Source: Desulfobacterales bacterium
GTDB lineage: Bacteria > Desulfobacterota > Desulfobacteria > Desulfobacterales > 4be13
Reading direction: 5' to 3'
NCBI GenBank assembly: GCA_029940115.1
Contig: JAOZRQ010000248.1
Coordinates: forward strand, 1-9,675
Length of the DNA: 9,675 bases
Within the stretch, counting starts at the first letter, position 1, and every line of letters starts with the position of its first letter. A program made the position numbers and the translations under genes. Below, one piece after another: positions 1 through 7,403 of this stretch. The notes below the pieces were generated by a model that had not been told where the DNA came from, searched no databases, and was given only the letters and a program-made list of their open reading frames with translations.

Positions 1-2311
1 AATCCGTTCCGCTGATTGTCAGTATGATCGGCTCTCCATCATCCTTCAGACTGTACGCAGGGCCATCCAGCGGCGCTATACCGGTTATTGTGGGCCGGGG
101 CACATAGGTGTATGGGGAGTCAGAGGTGATTGCCGGATCCCCCGGATTTCGCACTTCCACATAAACGGAGCCTGGATCATGCACAGGGCTGATGACAGTT
201 ATCTGGGTGCTTGAGTCGTTAAAGACAATCTCTTCGGTGACTGGCGCATTGCCAAATTTCACTCCGACCTCTGGCTGGAAAATGACTTGCTTATCATCTT
301 GAATGGTGATGACGACGGGTTTGCCACCCAATTCAGGGCCGAATTGGGGAGATATGATCATTTTATGAGGAACATAAGTGAATATCTTGGGGAGCGACGA
401 TTGGCCGTCTGGATTGGTCACGACAACTTCAACGTCACCCTCATCGTGTTTGGGGCTTTTGAACGCTATTCTCTGCTCAGTTTCGTCAGGCGCAACATCA
501 ACCGCCTCAGATTGCCCTGAGTCGTCCTTAAAATAAACTTGGGACTCCGAAACGATGTTTTTACCGATGATCGTCACGTCGGTCTCAATAGTTATAAATC
601 CCTGGTCAGGTGTCATCTCTGTTATCTTGGGACGAGGGTTGTAGGTGTAGCCGTCTTCACGGATCGCCTCCTGACCATCCAGATTGACCAGTTTCACGTC
701 CACTGAAACCGGAGCTTCCAACGGAGGGTTCGGATCATTCAACGGAGGCACACATCTTATCCCCCCATCTTGGATATCTCCGAATTCAACACAGGTGATC
801 GGAGGCTTATCGCCAAAGTAAACTTGGGTCTCCGCAGAAAGATTCAGTCCGTGTATCTCCATTTCTTGGACAACTGTCGCGGGGCCGTTGTCAGGTGTCA
901 TCCCCGTCGTCATGATCGGCGGCGGGTTGAAGGTGTAGCAGTTCTCAGACTGAGTCTCCGTGCAGGTTGCCGATTGCCCATCTGGATTGCTCACTGTCAC
1001 ATTGACCGGGGTGTCTTCCTCTATATTCTCCAAAATCGGGGTGGTGAATTTAAGTGCTGTGGAACCGACAAAAGAGACTTCTCCGCCATCAACTGTATGA
1101 TCCAGAGAACCATCATCGGTCCAGAGTCTGATCGCGGGTTTGGAAACAAAATGGTCTCCTTCAATGGTTATGACTTTTCCAATGGTGGCAGGGCCGTTGG
1201 GATGCGAGAGGTTTGTGATTTTCGGCGGTCGTTTATAGGTGTAAAGCTCCTCACGAGCATCGGATTGGCCATCTGAGTTTTTCACGGTGAGGCCGACGAG
1301 CAATGGTTCCTCATTATGTTCAGGGGTACGACAGAGTATATTGCTTGCTGTTGACGTATCTTCATTTACGACACATGGCGATTCTCCGAGTGACACCTGA
1401 ATGTCGGGGATCACGAAATTGTCACCTGTTATTGTCACTTCATTTTCGCCGGAGGTGGGCCCGCTCGGAGTCATACCTCCTATCGTAGGAGGCGGATCAT
1501 AGGTATAGAGATCGTTGTCCGAAAGGACGGAATTTTGTCCGTCAGGGTTGGTCACGATCACATGAACCCGCCCCTCTTGCTGAGGTGGTTGACATCCGCT
1601 GATTTGGTTGGGCGGATGAACGGTGCAACCAGTCGCGGGTTTGTTGCCGAACTTGACGGTGGCACCGCTCACAAAATTCTCTCCTGTTATGATCACAGGA
1701 ACTCTGTCAATGCTGACGGGGCCTCTTGCCGGTTCTATTTTAGTGATGGTTGGCCTTGGATCATATTCATAATAGATGGCGGTGGTATTCTCTTGTCCAT
1801 CTGGATTTCTCACCTTCACCTCAATTTCAAATGAGGCGTCGAGTTCACGCGGGGGCGGGGTGCAACGGATATAGCTGGAGAAGATGTAAACATCATTACC
1901 CGTAAGGGTCACATCTCCAAACAGGACGGTGGCGTCAGGATCAAAAGAAAAATTGCTCCCTTTTATCGTGATCTGTTTTCCGCCGATTTCGGGACCGCTC
2001 AGTTGCGATTGGCTGACATTTATAATCGGCGGCGGGTCATAGGTGTAGTCGTTAGATACACTATCCGATTGACCATCTCCATTTTTCACTTCCACCAAAA
2101 CAGGAGTAGCACTCGTAAACCCTCGTTGCGGGGGGGTACAGACTATTTTGGCAGGCAGTTCTGTTTGGTCCAGGTTAATAGTGGCTTCAACTTCATCAAA
2201 CAGAACTTTGACAGCACCTCTGAAATTGCTTCCATGTATTGTCACGGTAATATCTTTTGTCGCGGGGCCATTTTTGGGATCTATCTGGCCGATGCTGGGA
2301 GGAGGGCCAGG
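1..2311 (-). repeat. Tandem array of at least nine IPT/TIG domains
   Basis: From residue 788 the protein is a string of domains of 85-105 residues. Each opens with a motif like ItgitPxxGPatggxxvtIxGxnF, has a middle element near VxFgd, and closes with VxNPDGQs followed by YtYdPpP. Eight complete copies and a ninth truncated by the window edge are visible, with joints near 2036, 1767, 1495, 1235, 930, 645, 375 and 105. IPT/TIG is an immunoglobulin-like fold that often forms stalks in bacterial adhesins. The copies have clearly diverged, so this is an old array and not a recent amplification. The sequence suggests a rigid stalk carrying the LRR/FnIII head. Confidence 0.88.
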
Positions 2312-4672
2312 ATCGCACTCCTCGGTGACGGCAGAGATTTCAGTATGCTCACTGGTAATCGTTACGTTTTCATCGTCTGTGAATGTAAAGATACGGAAAT
2401 CATATCCTGTGCCGCAACTCAGGTCGTTTACGATACTGGTCTCCACAGTCTTGTCTGATGTGGTTTCAAACAGCTCATAATCAGGATCGCCGGCTTTTTT
2501 ATAGTACACTTCATAGCCGCCGGTTCCGATTTCAAAAAGAATCTTTTTCCAAGTGAGCGTGACAGACGGCTGCGTTATTTCTGTAGCGGTCAGATCAGAG
2601 GGGGGTATGGTCTGTGTGCTCTCCCAATCTCCACCACTCTGCTTGTCATTGAGGAAGTCGCGTAGTTCTTCGTTGCTTGTGTGAATGGCGTTGTAGCGAA
2701 AATCGCTCTCCCCATTTATCAAGCTTGTGAGATTGACCAATTCAGCGGGTATCGCACCTCTCAACTGGTTTTTGGACAAATTGAGCTTTTCCAAAGCCGA
2801 GAGGTTACCCAATGCTGAAGGAATACCGCTCAATTGATTGCCATTCAGACGCAACACTTTCAGATTTGACAAATCGCCCAATGCGGAGGGGATAATGCCA
2901 GTCAAGTGATTGCCTTCCAGGAAGAGTTCCGTCAACACCGAAAGATTGCCCAACTGCGAGGGAATGGTACTCCTCAAATCGTTGTTTTTCAAATCAAGTT
3001 TTGTAAGACTTAAAAGGCTTCCCAATTCCGCAGGAATACTACCTGTCAGATCGTTATTGTTCAGCCAAAGTTCCGTCAGGTTTGGCAGTTCCCCCAACTC
3101 CGAAGGGATACTGTCAAGCAAATTACTGCTCAAGCTGAGTTTTGTTAAGCTTGAAAGATCACCCAATTCCGGCGGGATACCTCCGCTCAGGGAATTATTT
3201 TCCAGATTGAGATTTTCCAAGCTTGACAGGCTACCCAACTGAGGAGGAATGTTACCTTCCAGTTGGTTGTCATTCAGGCGAAGTTCCTTCAGGTTTGACA
3301 GATTGCCCAAGGTCGAAGGAATCTCGCCCTCAAGTTGGTTGCCATGCAAATTGAGTTCTGTCAAATTCGACAGATTGCCTAAAGTTGAGGGGATACCGCC
3401 TGTCAAAACCCTCGGTTCATCCTTATTAATGCTCAATTGAAGGACCGTCAGGCTTGAAAAATTTCCTATGGATGTGGGGATTACACCATGAAGGCCACTA
3501 TAGTTCAATTTGATTTGGTCAACATGGCTTTTTTCAGGATTGCAGGTCACCCCGCCCCAGTCACATTCTGTGCCCGGCATGGCAAAATCATCACCATACA
3601 GTTCCCCATCTTTCCAACCTCCCTTATTTCCGCTCCAGCCATCACCATCTGTGCTGGTGTAAAGAGCAATCAGGGCATTTCTTTCAGTGAGGGGAATCCC
3701 AGCGGTCTCAGCGAAAATATGATCCGTATAATCACTGTAAAGCTCATTCAAATTGTTTGTATGAGGGGTGGTGACGGTACGAACACGGAAGTGATAGGTC
3801 TTATGCTGGATCAGGTTTTCAACCCTGAAAGTCTCGTTACTTTTGCTGGGTGTCTGAACGGAACCACAATCATCAGAAGATGAACATTCGCTCCATTTTT
3901 CAAGGTTTGTGGTATAGCAGATATCATAGAAACCGCCATTCTGAGTGTAGGTGATCGGTGTCCATTCCAGAGTGACTGAGGTTGCTGTTGGAGAACCGCT
4001 GACAGCCAAATCTGTTGGGGCGACGGTCTGAGTGCTTTCCCAATCGCCACCAATCTGTTTGCTGTTCAGGAAGTTTCGCAGCTCATCATCGGTTGTGTAA
4101 ATGGCGTTATATTTGAAGTCGCTACCACTGTCATCTTCAGCATCCTCCAAATTAAGGCTCTGCAAGCCGACCGGCTCGCCTGAAAATTGATTTCCAGAGA
4201 GATTGATGGTTTTCAGGGCTGAAAGGCTCCCCAAGTCTGGAATGACTCCTGATAGTTCGTTTTTGGACAAATCAAGAGCAGTTAAAGTGGCGGATAAATT
4301 TGCCAAGTCCAAAGAAATATTTCCTGTCAATCGATTATCTGCCAGATTAAGAGATTCTATAACAAGTTCTGAAGCAGGTGAAGGAATTGTTCCGCTGAGG
4401 CTGTTAGAGTTCAAATTAATCGCTTTAAGCCGATTTGATTCGACTCTCTCTACGCCATGCCACTGATTTTCTGAGTCATTTTTGGAAAAGTCATCAACTT
4501 CTAACGGTTCAATGTTTTTCCAGCCTTCATTCTCTTCCCAGTAGTCACCATTTGTGTTCCCGTAAAGGTTGATTAGGAATTCCCTGTCTTTGCCATCAAT
4601 AGCATAAGCATTTCCAGCAAACACTCCTCCGACAAAAGCCATCAAAATGAGGGTAATAATCGCTTTCTTCAT
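1..4672 (-). CDS. Giant secreted LRR / fibronectin III / IPT-TIG repeat surface protein (3' end outside window)
   Basis: The frame stays open from the ATG at 4672 to the left edge, giving at least 1557 residues. I chose this start because AAAGGAG lies about 9 bases upstream and a clear signal peptide follows: MKK, a hydrophobic core, and probable cleavage after AYA (residue 24). Domain order is: a degenerate LRR N-cap (about 27-80), a short LRR block (81-172), a linker (188-216), FnIII (218-324), an LRR N-cap with CDWGGVTC (about 326-383), eleven LRRs (384-652), a second copy of the linker (660-688), FnIII (690-785), then at least nine IPT/TIG domains from residue 788. LRR, FnIII and IPT domains are binding or spacer folds, so an extracellular adhesin or matrix protein is likely. 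No catalytic domain is visible. The C-terminus, which would show the anchor or secretion signal, is missing. The gene stands alone; its ligand is unknown. Confidence 0.93.
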   Translation of the reverse strand, partial: MKKAIITLILMAFVGGVFAGNAYAIDGKDREFLINLYGNTNGDYWEENEGWKNIEPLEVDDFSKNDSENQWHGVERVESNRLKAINLNSNSLSGTIPSPASELVIESLNLADNRLTGNISLDLANLSATLTALDLSKNELSGVIPDLGSLSALKTINLSGNQFSGEPVGLQSLNLEDAEDDSGSDFKYNAIYTTDDELRNFLNSKQIGGDWESTQTVAPTDLAVSGSPTATSVTLEWTPITYTQNGGFYDICYTTNLEKWSECSSSDDCGSVQTPSKSNETFRVENLIQHKTYHFRVRTVTTPHTNNLNELYSDYTDHIFAETAGIPLTERNALIALYTSTDGDGWSGNKGGWKDGELYGDDFAMPGTECDWGGVTCNPEKSHVDQIKLNYSGLHGVIPTSIGNFSSLTVLQLSINKDEPRVLTGGIPSTLGNLSNLTELNLHGNQLEGEIPSTLGNLSNLKELRLNDNQLEGNIPPQLGSLSSLENLNLENNSLSGGIPPELGDLSSLTKLSLSSNLLDSIPSELGELPNLTELWLNNNDLTGSIPAELGSLLSLTKLDLKNNDLRSTIPSQLGNLSVLTELFLEGNHLTGIIPSALGDLSNLKVLRLNGNQLSGIPSALGNLSALEKLNLSKNQLRGAIPAELVNLTSLINGESDFRYNAIHTSNEELRDFLNDKQSGGDWESTQTIPPSDLTATEITQPSVTLTWKKILFEIGTGGYEVYYKKAGDPDYELFETTSDKTVETSIVNDLSCGTGYDFRIFTFTDDENVTITSEHTEISAVTEECDPGPPPSIGQIDPKNGPATKDITVTIHGSNFRGAVKVLFDEVEATINLDQTELPAKIVCTPPQRGFTSATPVLVEVKNGDGQSDSVSNDYTYDPPPIINVSQSQLSGPEIGGKQITIKGSNFSFDPDATVLFGDVTLTGNDVYIFSSYIRCTPPPRELDASFEIEVKVRNPDGQENTTAIYYEYDPRPTITKIEPARGPVSIDRVPVIITGENFVSGATVKFGNKPATGCTVHPPNQISGCQPPQQEGRVHVIVTNPDGQNSVLSDNDLYTYDPPPTIGGMTPSGPTSGENEVTITGDNFVIPDIQVSLGESPCVVNEDTSTASNILCRTPEHNEEPLLVGLTVKNSDGQSDAREELYTYKRPPKITNLSHPNGPATIGKVITIEGDHFVSKPAIRLWTDDGSLDHTVDGGEVSFVGSTALKFTTPILENIEEDTPVNVTVSNPDGQSATCTETQSENCYTFNPPPIMTTGMTPDNGPATVVQEMEIHGLNLSAETQVYFGDKPPITCVEFGDIQDGGIRCVPPLNDPNPPLEAPVSVDVKLVNLDGQEAIREDGYTYNPRPKITEMTPDQGFITIETDVTIIGKNIVSESQVYFKDDSGQSEAVDVAPDETEQRIAFKSPKHDEGDVEVVVTNPDGQSSLPKIFTYVPHKMIISPQFGPELGGKPVVITIQDDKQVIFQPEVGVKFGNAPVTEEIVFNDSSTQITVISPVHDPGSVYVEVRNPGDPAITSDSPYTYVPRPTITGIAPLDGPAYSLKDDGEPIILTISGTD
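2717..3523 (-). repeat. Eleven tandem leucine-rich repeats (second LRR block)
   Basis: Residues 384-652 of the giant protein consist of about eleven repeats of 23-24 residues, following the pattern LxxLxLxxNxLxGxIPxxLGxLss. This is the 'GxIP' class, best known from plant receptor proteins and also found in bacterial surface proteins. The N-cap just before it has the Cys pair CDWGGVTC (C370 and C377). One repeat carries a five-residue insertion (KDEPR), and two are one residue short. The neighbouring repeats are similar at DNA level too, which makes the plus strand appear to hold antisense ORFs of repeated composition. Confidence 0.9.
4157..4432 (-). repeat. Short first LRR block
   Basis: Residues about 81-172 hold roughly four leucine-rich repeats of the same class, for example LTALDLSKNELSGVIP. 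They are less regular than the second block. The preceding cap region (QWHGVER) aligns in position with a normal LRR N-cap but lacks both cysteines. Confidence 0.75.
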
Positions 4673-4680
4673 TTTTCAAA

Positions 4681-4688
4681 TCTCCTTT
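4681..4688 (-). promoter_or_regulatory. Strong ribosome binding site of the giant surface protein
   Basis: On the minus strand the sequence AAAGGAGA precedes the ATG at 4672 with about 9 bases between AGGAG and the start codon. This near-perfect Shine-Dalgarno match fixes the start, which also gives a textbook signal peptide. Confidence 0.85.
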
Positions 4689-4755
4689 CAATTTGATTTT
4701 CCGGTTGACTGAATTTATTGATAATTTTTAAACATGGTTTTTTGGTCTGACAAAT

Positions 4756-4774
4756 AAATCCGTTATAATCAGGA
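4756..4774 (-). promoter_or_regulatory. Possible promoter element (TATAAC), copy 1 of a shared 19-base motif
   Basis: On the minus strand this reads TCCTGATTATAACGGATTT, with TATAAC one base off the sigma-70 -10 consensus, about 85 bases before the ATG of the giant protein. No good -35 hexamer lies 17 bases upstream (the region is GC-rich), so the promoter reading is weak here. The exact 19 bases recur at 9366-9384. Confidence 0.35.
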
Positions 4775-4825
4775 AAACCGGTTGGCCGGTCTGACGTGGC
4801 AGTGCGCTTCAGCGTACCTTCGCTT

Positions 4826-4972
4826 TCAGCCGGGAACTGATCCCTGGGTCTGCATCAGCATGCGATTATGATTCTCTATATGCATCAGCTTTTCTCTCAC
4901 CCATGAGCGTATTAGCTGTTCCATGTCAATGCTGGTCCGATGGGATTCCCTGATGACACAGTGATTTCGCAC
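4826..4972 (-). CDS. Doubtful 48-residue ORF, GTG start
   Basis: A GTG at 4972 preceded by GAGGAAAAG opens a 48-codon frame ending at the TGA at 4826. The second half (from MEQLIRSWVREKL) would form an amphipathic helix. I recognise no family. The spacing between GAGG and GTG is about 11 bases, longer than ideal. The region could equally be the remnant of a decayed gene, since another good ribosome binding site just upstream (about 5036) leads only to a 12-codon frame. It lies between the outer-membrane protein and the giant surface protein, in the same orientation. Confidence 0.18.
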   Translation of the reverse strand: MRNHCVIRESHRTSIDMEQLIRSWVREKLMHIENHNRMLMQTQGSVPG

Positions 4973-5059
4973 TCAAAAACTTTTCCTCACATCCTGTGCA
5001 TTGCAAAAATTACGCTCCACTTCATTTTCGCACTCCTTTGCTGATCTCTGCCGCCTGAA

Positions 5060-6451
5060 TCAGAAGTAAATGATCAGGGATGAATAAACGGTATGCTCCC
5101 TCACATCTTGGGAGAATTCCCAATTCTTCAGCATATAAGAACCGACATCATTGCCAAAGCGATACTGATAAGCAATGTCAAAAGTGAATCCTCTGAACAC
5201 ACCGGCCTTTGGCTCTTTCCAATCCATTGATGATATTCCCGAACCAATGGTAAATCCGAAGAAATCATCAGGGCTTCCCGGAGCTGGAGCGGGATCATAA
5301 AACGCGCCCCAGCATAACGGAATGATGAATTTGGGCCATATGAAAAGGTATTCGGCACCCAGCCGCACCTGATGAGTTGGGTCAATGTCAGACTCTTCAA
5401 GCAAGTCTCCGGTAATCGGGGAACGCTTTTCATTCTTAGAACGATCTGTCAGGACAAAATCATCCCATTCGGTTCTGTAAACATCCAGAGATGCGGTGAA
5501 TTTATCGGAAACTCTCCATGCAACACCTATGCCGTAAGACATGGGCATCTCCATTATCATATCTTCGTCAGATGAATTTTCGGGTCCTGTATATGATTTC
5601 TTTATATCAGCCTTAAAAGGTGTCTTTAACACCGCTCCTAGTTTGATGCTTCCATTGACATCCCACAAAAAACCGATATTTGCGTTCAGGCCACTGAACG
5701 AATACCGATCAACATGTTTGAACGTCATAGCCCGCGCAGTTCTCCCGACTCCGGATATAGTGGAAATGTTTTCGACGGGTGTGGTGGAAACTCTTGAAAC
5801 ATCCTCGACTTCCCATTCGTTTTTGTCCAACCAGTCTTCCCATATGTTCAATGTGAAACCAAAAGCGCATTGCGGAAGTTGTCTGATCCGAAATGAACAT
5901 GCAAGCCCCAGAGCAGAAAGACTTCCATCTGATCTCCAATCATAATCAATTTGTTGCTCATAATCGCCAAAGTCACTTTTCAATAATCTTTTTTCAGATA
6001 AGTTCCATTCTCTCTTGAAATCATAAAGATGTTGGTAATTAAGCGAGAAAATCATGTTGACACGTCTTTTGCAGATGGAGAAAGGGGGACTTGTCACGCT
6101 GAAATAATTGAGGCGATTCTTGGAGACAGTCTGATCCGCCCCTGTCACCCGATGATCATCAAATGCAATGCTTTCGATTCGATGAATCCCTTCTCCCACG
6201 ATTGACATTTCTGGCCGTCGCAATTGGATGAGACCCGCCGGATTCCAAGAGGCCGCGGTCGCATCATCCGCCACTGCAATGAACGCCCCGCCCATTCCCA
6301 ACGCCCTGGCCCCTGAGCCGACCGGGTTCGGGGATGAAGGGATTTCAAGCCTGTCCTCGGCAACGGCACAGGTCAAAAAAGGGCCACAGATCAAGATGAA
6401 AAAGAGCGTCACAATTTTTCCAATGGGCCTGTCACAAGGTTTCATATTCAT
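5060..6451 (-). CDS. OmpP1/FadL/TodX-type outer-membrane beta-barrel protein
   Basis: The product is about 463 residues from the ATG at 6451 (6445 is an alternative). The frame is open up to 6592, but the extra 47 residues read as translated intergenic repeat and would bury the signal peptide. From 6451 there is a hydrophobic stretch (KIVTLFFILICGPFL) with probable cleavage near AVA-ED. The mature N-terminus has the family signature: NPVGSGARALGMGGAFIAV followed by DDATAASWNPAGL. Alternating polar and hydrophobic strands follow, and the last residue is Phe, as expected for insertion by the BAM machinery. FadL-type proteins move hydrophobic compounds such as fatty acids or aromatics across the outer membrane; related PorV-type proteins serve type IX secretion. 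The substrate cannot be told from sequence. It is the only gene of its unit, facing the giant surface protein across a 387-base gap. Confidence 0.85.
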   Translation of the reverse strand: MNMKPCDRPIGKIVTLFFILICGPFLTCAVAEDRLEIPSSPNPVGSGARALGMGGAFIAVADDATAASWNPAGLIQLRRPEMSIVGEGIHRIESIAFDDHRVTGADQTVSKNRLNYFSVTSPPFSICKRRVNMIFSLNYQHLYDFKREWNLSEKRLLKSDFGDYEQQIDYDWRSDGSLSALGLACSFRIRQLPQCAFGFTLNIWEDWLDKNEWEVEDVSRVSTTPVENISTISGVGRTARAMTFKHVDRYSFSGLNANIGFLWDVNGSIKLGAVLKTPFKADIKKSYTGPENSSDEDMIMEMPMSYGIGVAWRVSDKFTASLDVYRTEWDDFVLTDRSKNEKRSPITGDLLEESDIDPTHQVRLGAEYLFIWPKFIIPLCWGAFYDPAPAPGSPDDFFGFTIGSGISSMDWKEPKAGVFRGFTFDIAYQYRFGNDVGSYMLKNWEFSQDVREHTVYSSLIIYF

Positions 6452-6545
6452 AGGCAGATATCTCTGTGTTTGGACTGAAGTACAATCATCCTGATCTTTA
6501 CCTTTATCATTCCTGATTCTAATGGTTTTTGTGGTTTCCAATATG

Positions 6546-6620
6546 AACCGCAGATAAACGCAGACAAACACATACGGCCTGTGCGGGAGCATCCGCGTTC
6601 ATCCGCGTTCATCTGCGGTT
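6546..6620. repeat. Palindromic repeat with 10-base periodic arms
   Basis: The right arm is built of 10-base units, ATCCGCGTTC twice then ATCTGCGGTT (6591-6620). The left arm (6546-6571) is a degenerate inverted copy: AACCGCAGAT, AAACGCAGAC. The outer 20 bases of the arms match at 17 positions, and two of the three differences still allow G-U pairing in RNA. The element lies between the DUF5615 toxin and the outer-membrane gene. Its right edge overlaps the 3' end of the toxin reading frame. A structured 3' end or transcription barrier is a possible role, though there is no T-tract for a classical terminator. Confidence 0.7.
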
Positions 6621-6848
6621 TGCAGGAATCAGTCTCATGCCTTTTCCCAGTTCCTCAACAAAGACAAGGGAACCGAAGTCCCTGTCACGGGTCACGAACA
6701 TCCGCCCCAGTCTTTCGGCCTCTCTGAGCAGATCCCTGTCATCCGAGCGGGAAAGTCCCGCCTCATATGCGGTTGTGACATCATGTCCCGAATCTCTGAG
6801 AAAACGGACTGTGGCAGCGTAAACGTCCTGATCTGCGAAAAATCTCAT
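6609..6848 (-). CDS. DUF5615-type PIN-like toxin, probably truncated at its C-terminus
   Basis: The product has 79 residues. It shows the hallmark acidic residues of the PIN-like DUF5615 family: D6 in MRFFADQD, the SDD group at D36-D37, and TRDRDFG at residues 53-59. Such proteins are predicted metal-dependent RNases acting as toxins of type II modules. Members usually run to about 100-120 residues, with a further strand and helix after the GxxLIRL-like strand. Here the strand (GMRLIP) is followed at once by ANRR and a stop. Those last codons, AAC CGC AGA TGA, are part of the neighbouring palindromic repeat. I infer that the repeat replaced the native 3' end; activity is uncertain. The ATG overlaps the end of the DUF433 gene by four bases (ATGA), so the two are translationally coupled. 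Confidence 0.8.
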   Translation of the reverse strand: MRFFADQDVYAATVRFLRDSGHDVTTAYEAGLSRSDDRDLLREAERLGRMFVTRDRDFGSLVFVEELGKGMRLIPANRR

Positions 6849-7078
6849 GCCGCCTCTGCCGTTATGTGAATCTCCTCGGACATGATGATGTCAATGGCAT
6901 ACCGGACACATGCCTGAATGTCCGTCATTCCGATCTCAGGGTAATAGTCACGGATTATCTTGTCAAAGGAAATCCCCTCGCCCACCAGTTCGAGGATGTT
7001 CTGCACGGTGATTCTTGTGCCCCTGACACAGGGTTTCCCGAAATGGATATTCGGACTGACTGAAATTCTTTCGTTCAT
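6845..7078 (-). CDS. DUF433 family antitoxin
   Basis: The product has 77 residues. The DUF433 signature is plain: an N-terminal ISVSPNIHFGKPCVRGTRI stretch (residues 5-23), then a helix (VQNILELVGEGISFDKIIRDY) and the region around DIQACVRYAIDI. DUF433 proteins have a small helix-turn-helix-like fold and are commonly paired with DUF5615 PIN-like toxins, acting as antitoxins that bind the toxin and probably their own promoter. The start at 7078 has GGAG about 7 bases upstream. The gene precedes the toxin and overlaps it by four bases, which is the classic antitoxin-first order. Upstream lies a dispersed repeat (7104-7176) that must contain or abut its promoter. Confidence 0.9.
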   Translation of the reverse strand: MNERISVSPNIHFGKPCVRGTRITVQNILELVGEGISFDKIIRDYYPEIGMTDIQACVRYAIDIIMSEEIHITAEAA

Positions 7079-7103
7079 ATCATCTCCATTAGGGGCATGA
7101 CTT

Positions 7104-7176
7104 GGACATAATGGTTCATGTTCAATCTTTTTTTTGAAATGCTTAAAACCCCGATTTTTCCATTAATAGAACAAAG
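7104..7176 (-). repeat. Dispersed intergenic repeat, copy A
   Basis: This segment aligns with 9554-9647 in the same orientation. Shared blocks are GGACATxATGGTTCAxGTTCAAT, then a T-run with GAAATG, then AAAACCC, and finally CCATTAAxAGAACAAA. Copy A lacks 21 bases present in copy B. It ends about 25 bases before the DUF433 start, so it probably overlaps that gene's promoter. Confidence 0.7.
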
Positions 7177-7403
7177 ATATTTTTTATATCATGTTCAGTT
7201 TCTCACTTTTTTATCATTCCATGAAAAATTATCTTGGGATTTGAAACTTGAGAGTTTGATGAGAAAGAAACTCGGTTTCTCACCCTTCAGGGGACTGGCC
7301 GATCAGTCTTCCATGGGGTGACGCAACCTCTCAAGCACCCGCCATTTCTCCACCTGTCAGTCATGATCATCTGGAAATCCAAAATCTTCCCACACCTTGA
7401 TTA

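Larger units (their letters stand above)
4673..5059. other. Gene-poor intergenic region upstream of the giant surface protein
   Basis: This 387-base stretch separates the outer-membrane protein from the giant surface protein. It holds the ribosome binding site at 4681-4688, an AT-rich stretch at 4690-4760 and a 19-base motif (4756-4774) repeated at 9366-9384. It also has a small stem-loop (ACCGG-TTGG-CCGGT, 4777-4790) and the 8-base direct repeat GGTCTGAC at 4744-4751 and 4788-4795. A doubtful small ORF occupies 4826-4972. A second start-like signal lies near 5005-5036 (AAAGGAG before ATG), but that frame stops after 12 codons (MKWSVIFAMHRM). I see no clear rho-independent terminator after the outer-membrane gene. 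Confidence 0.6.

Noticed and set aside
287..2480. Several plus-strand ORFs of 60-170 residues
   Set aside because: All lie opposite the uninterrupted IPT/FnIII coding frame on the minus strand and show no recognisable domain or start signal.
2910..3440. Plus-strand ORFs with repeated residues (RLPN, KLSSVKFDRLPK)
   Set aside because: They are antisense to the LRR block, and their apparent repeats mirror the LRR DNA. The minus frame has signal peptide, start signal and domain structure.
6452..6592. N-terminal extension of the outer-membrane protein to 6592
   Set aside because: It would place 47 residues of translated palindromic repeat and charged sequence before the signal peptide.
6546..6620. 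CRISPR array
   Set aside because: The 10-base units are directly abutting and inverted between arms, with no spacers; no cas genes are near.
7293..7308. GACTG-GCCGAT-CAGTC as an operator or terminator
   Set aside because: The stem is only 5 bp, has no T-tract and is near no gene start, so chance is a sufficient explanation.
7118..7321. Plus-strand ORF of 67 residues
   Set aside because: It runs across the dispersed repeat and a hairpin, has no ribosome binding site and no protein-like composition.
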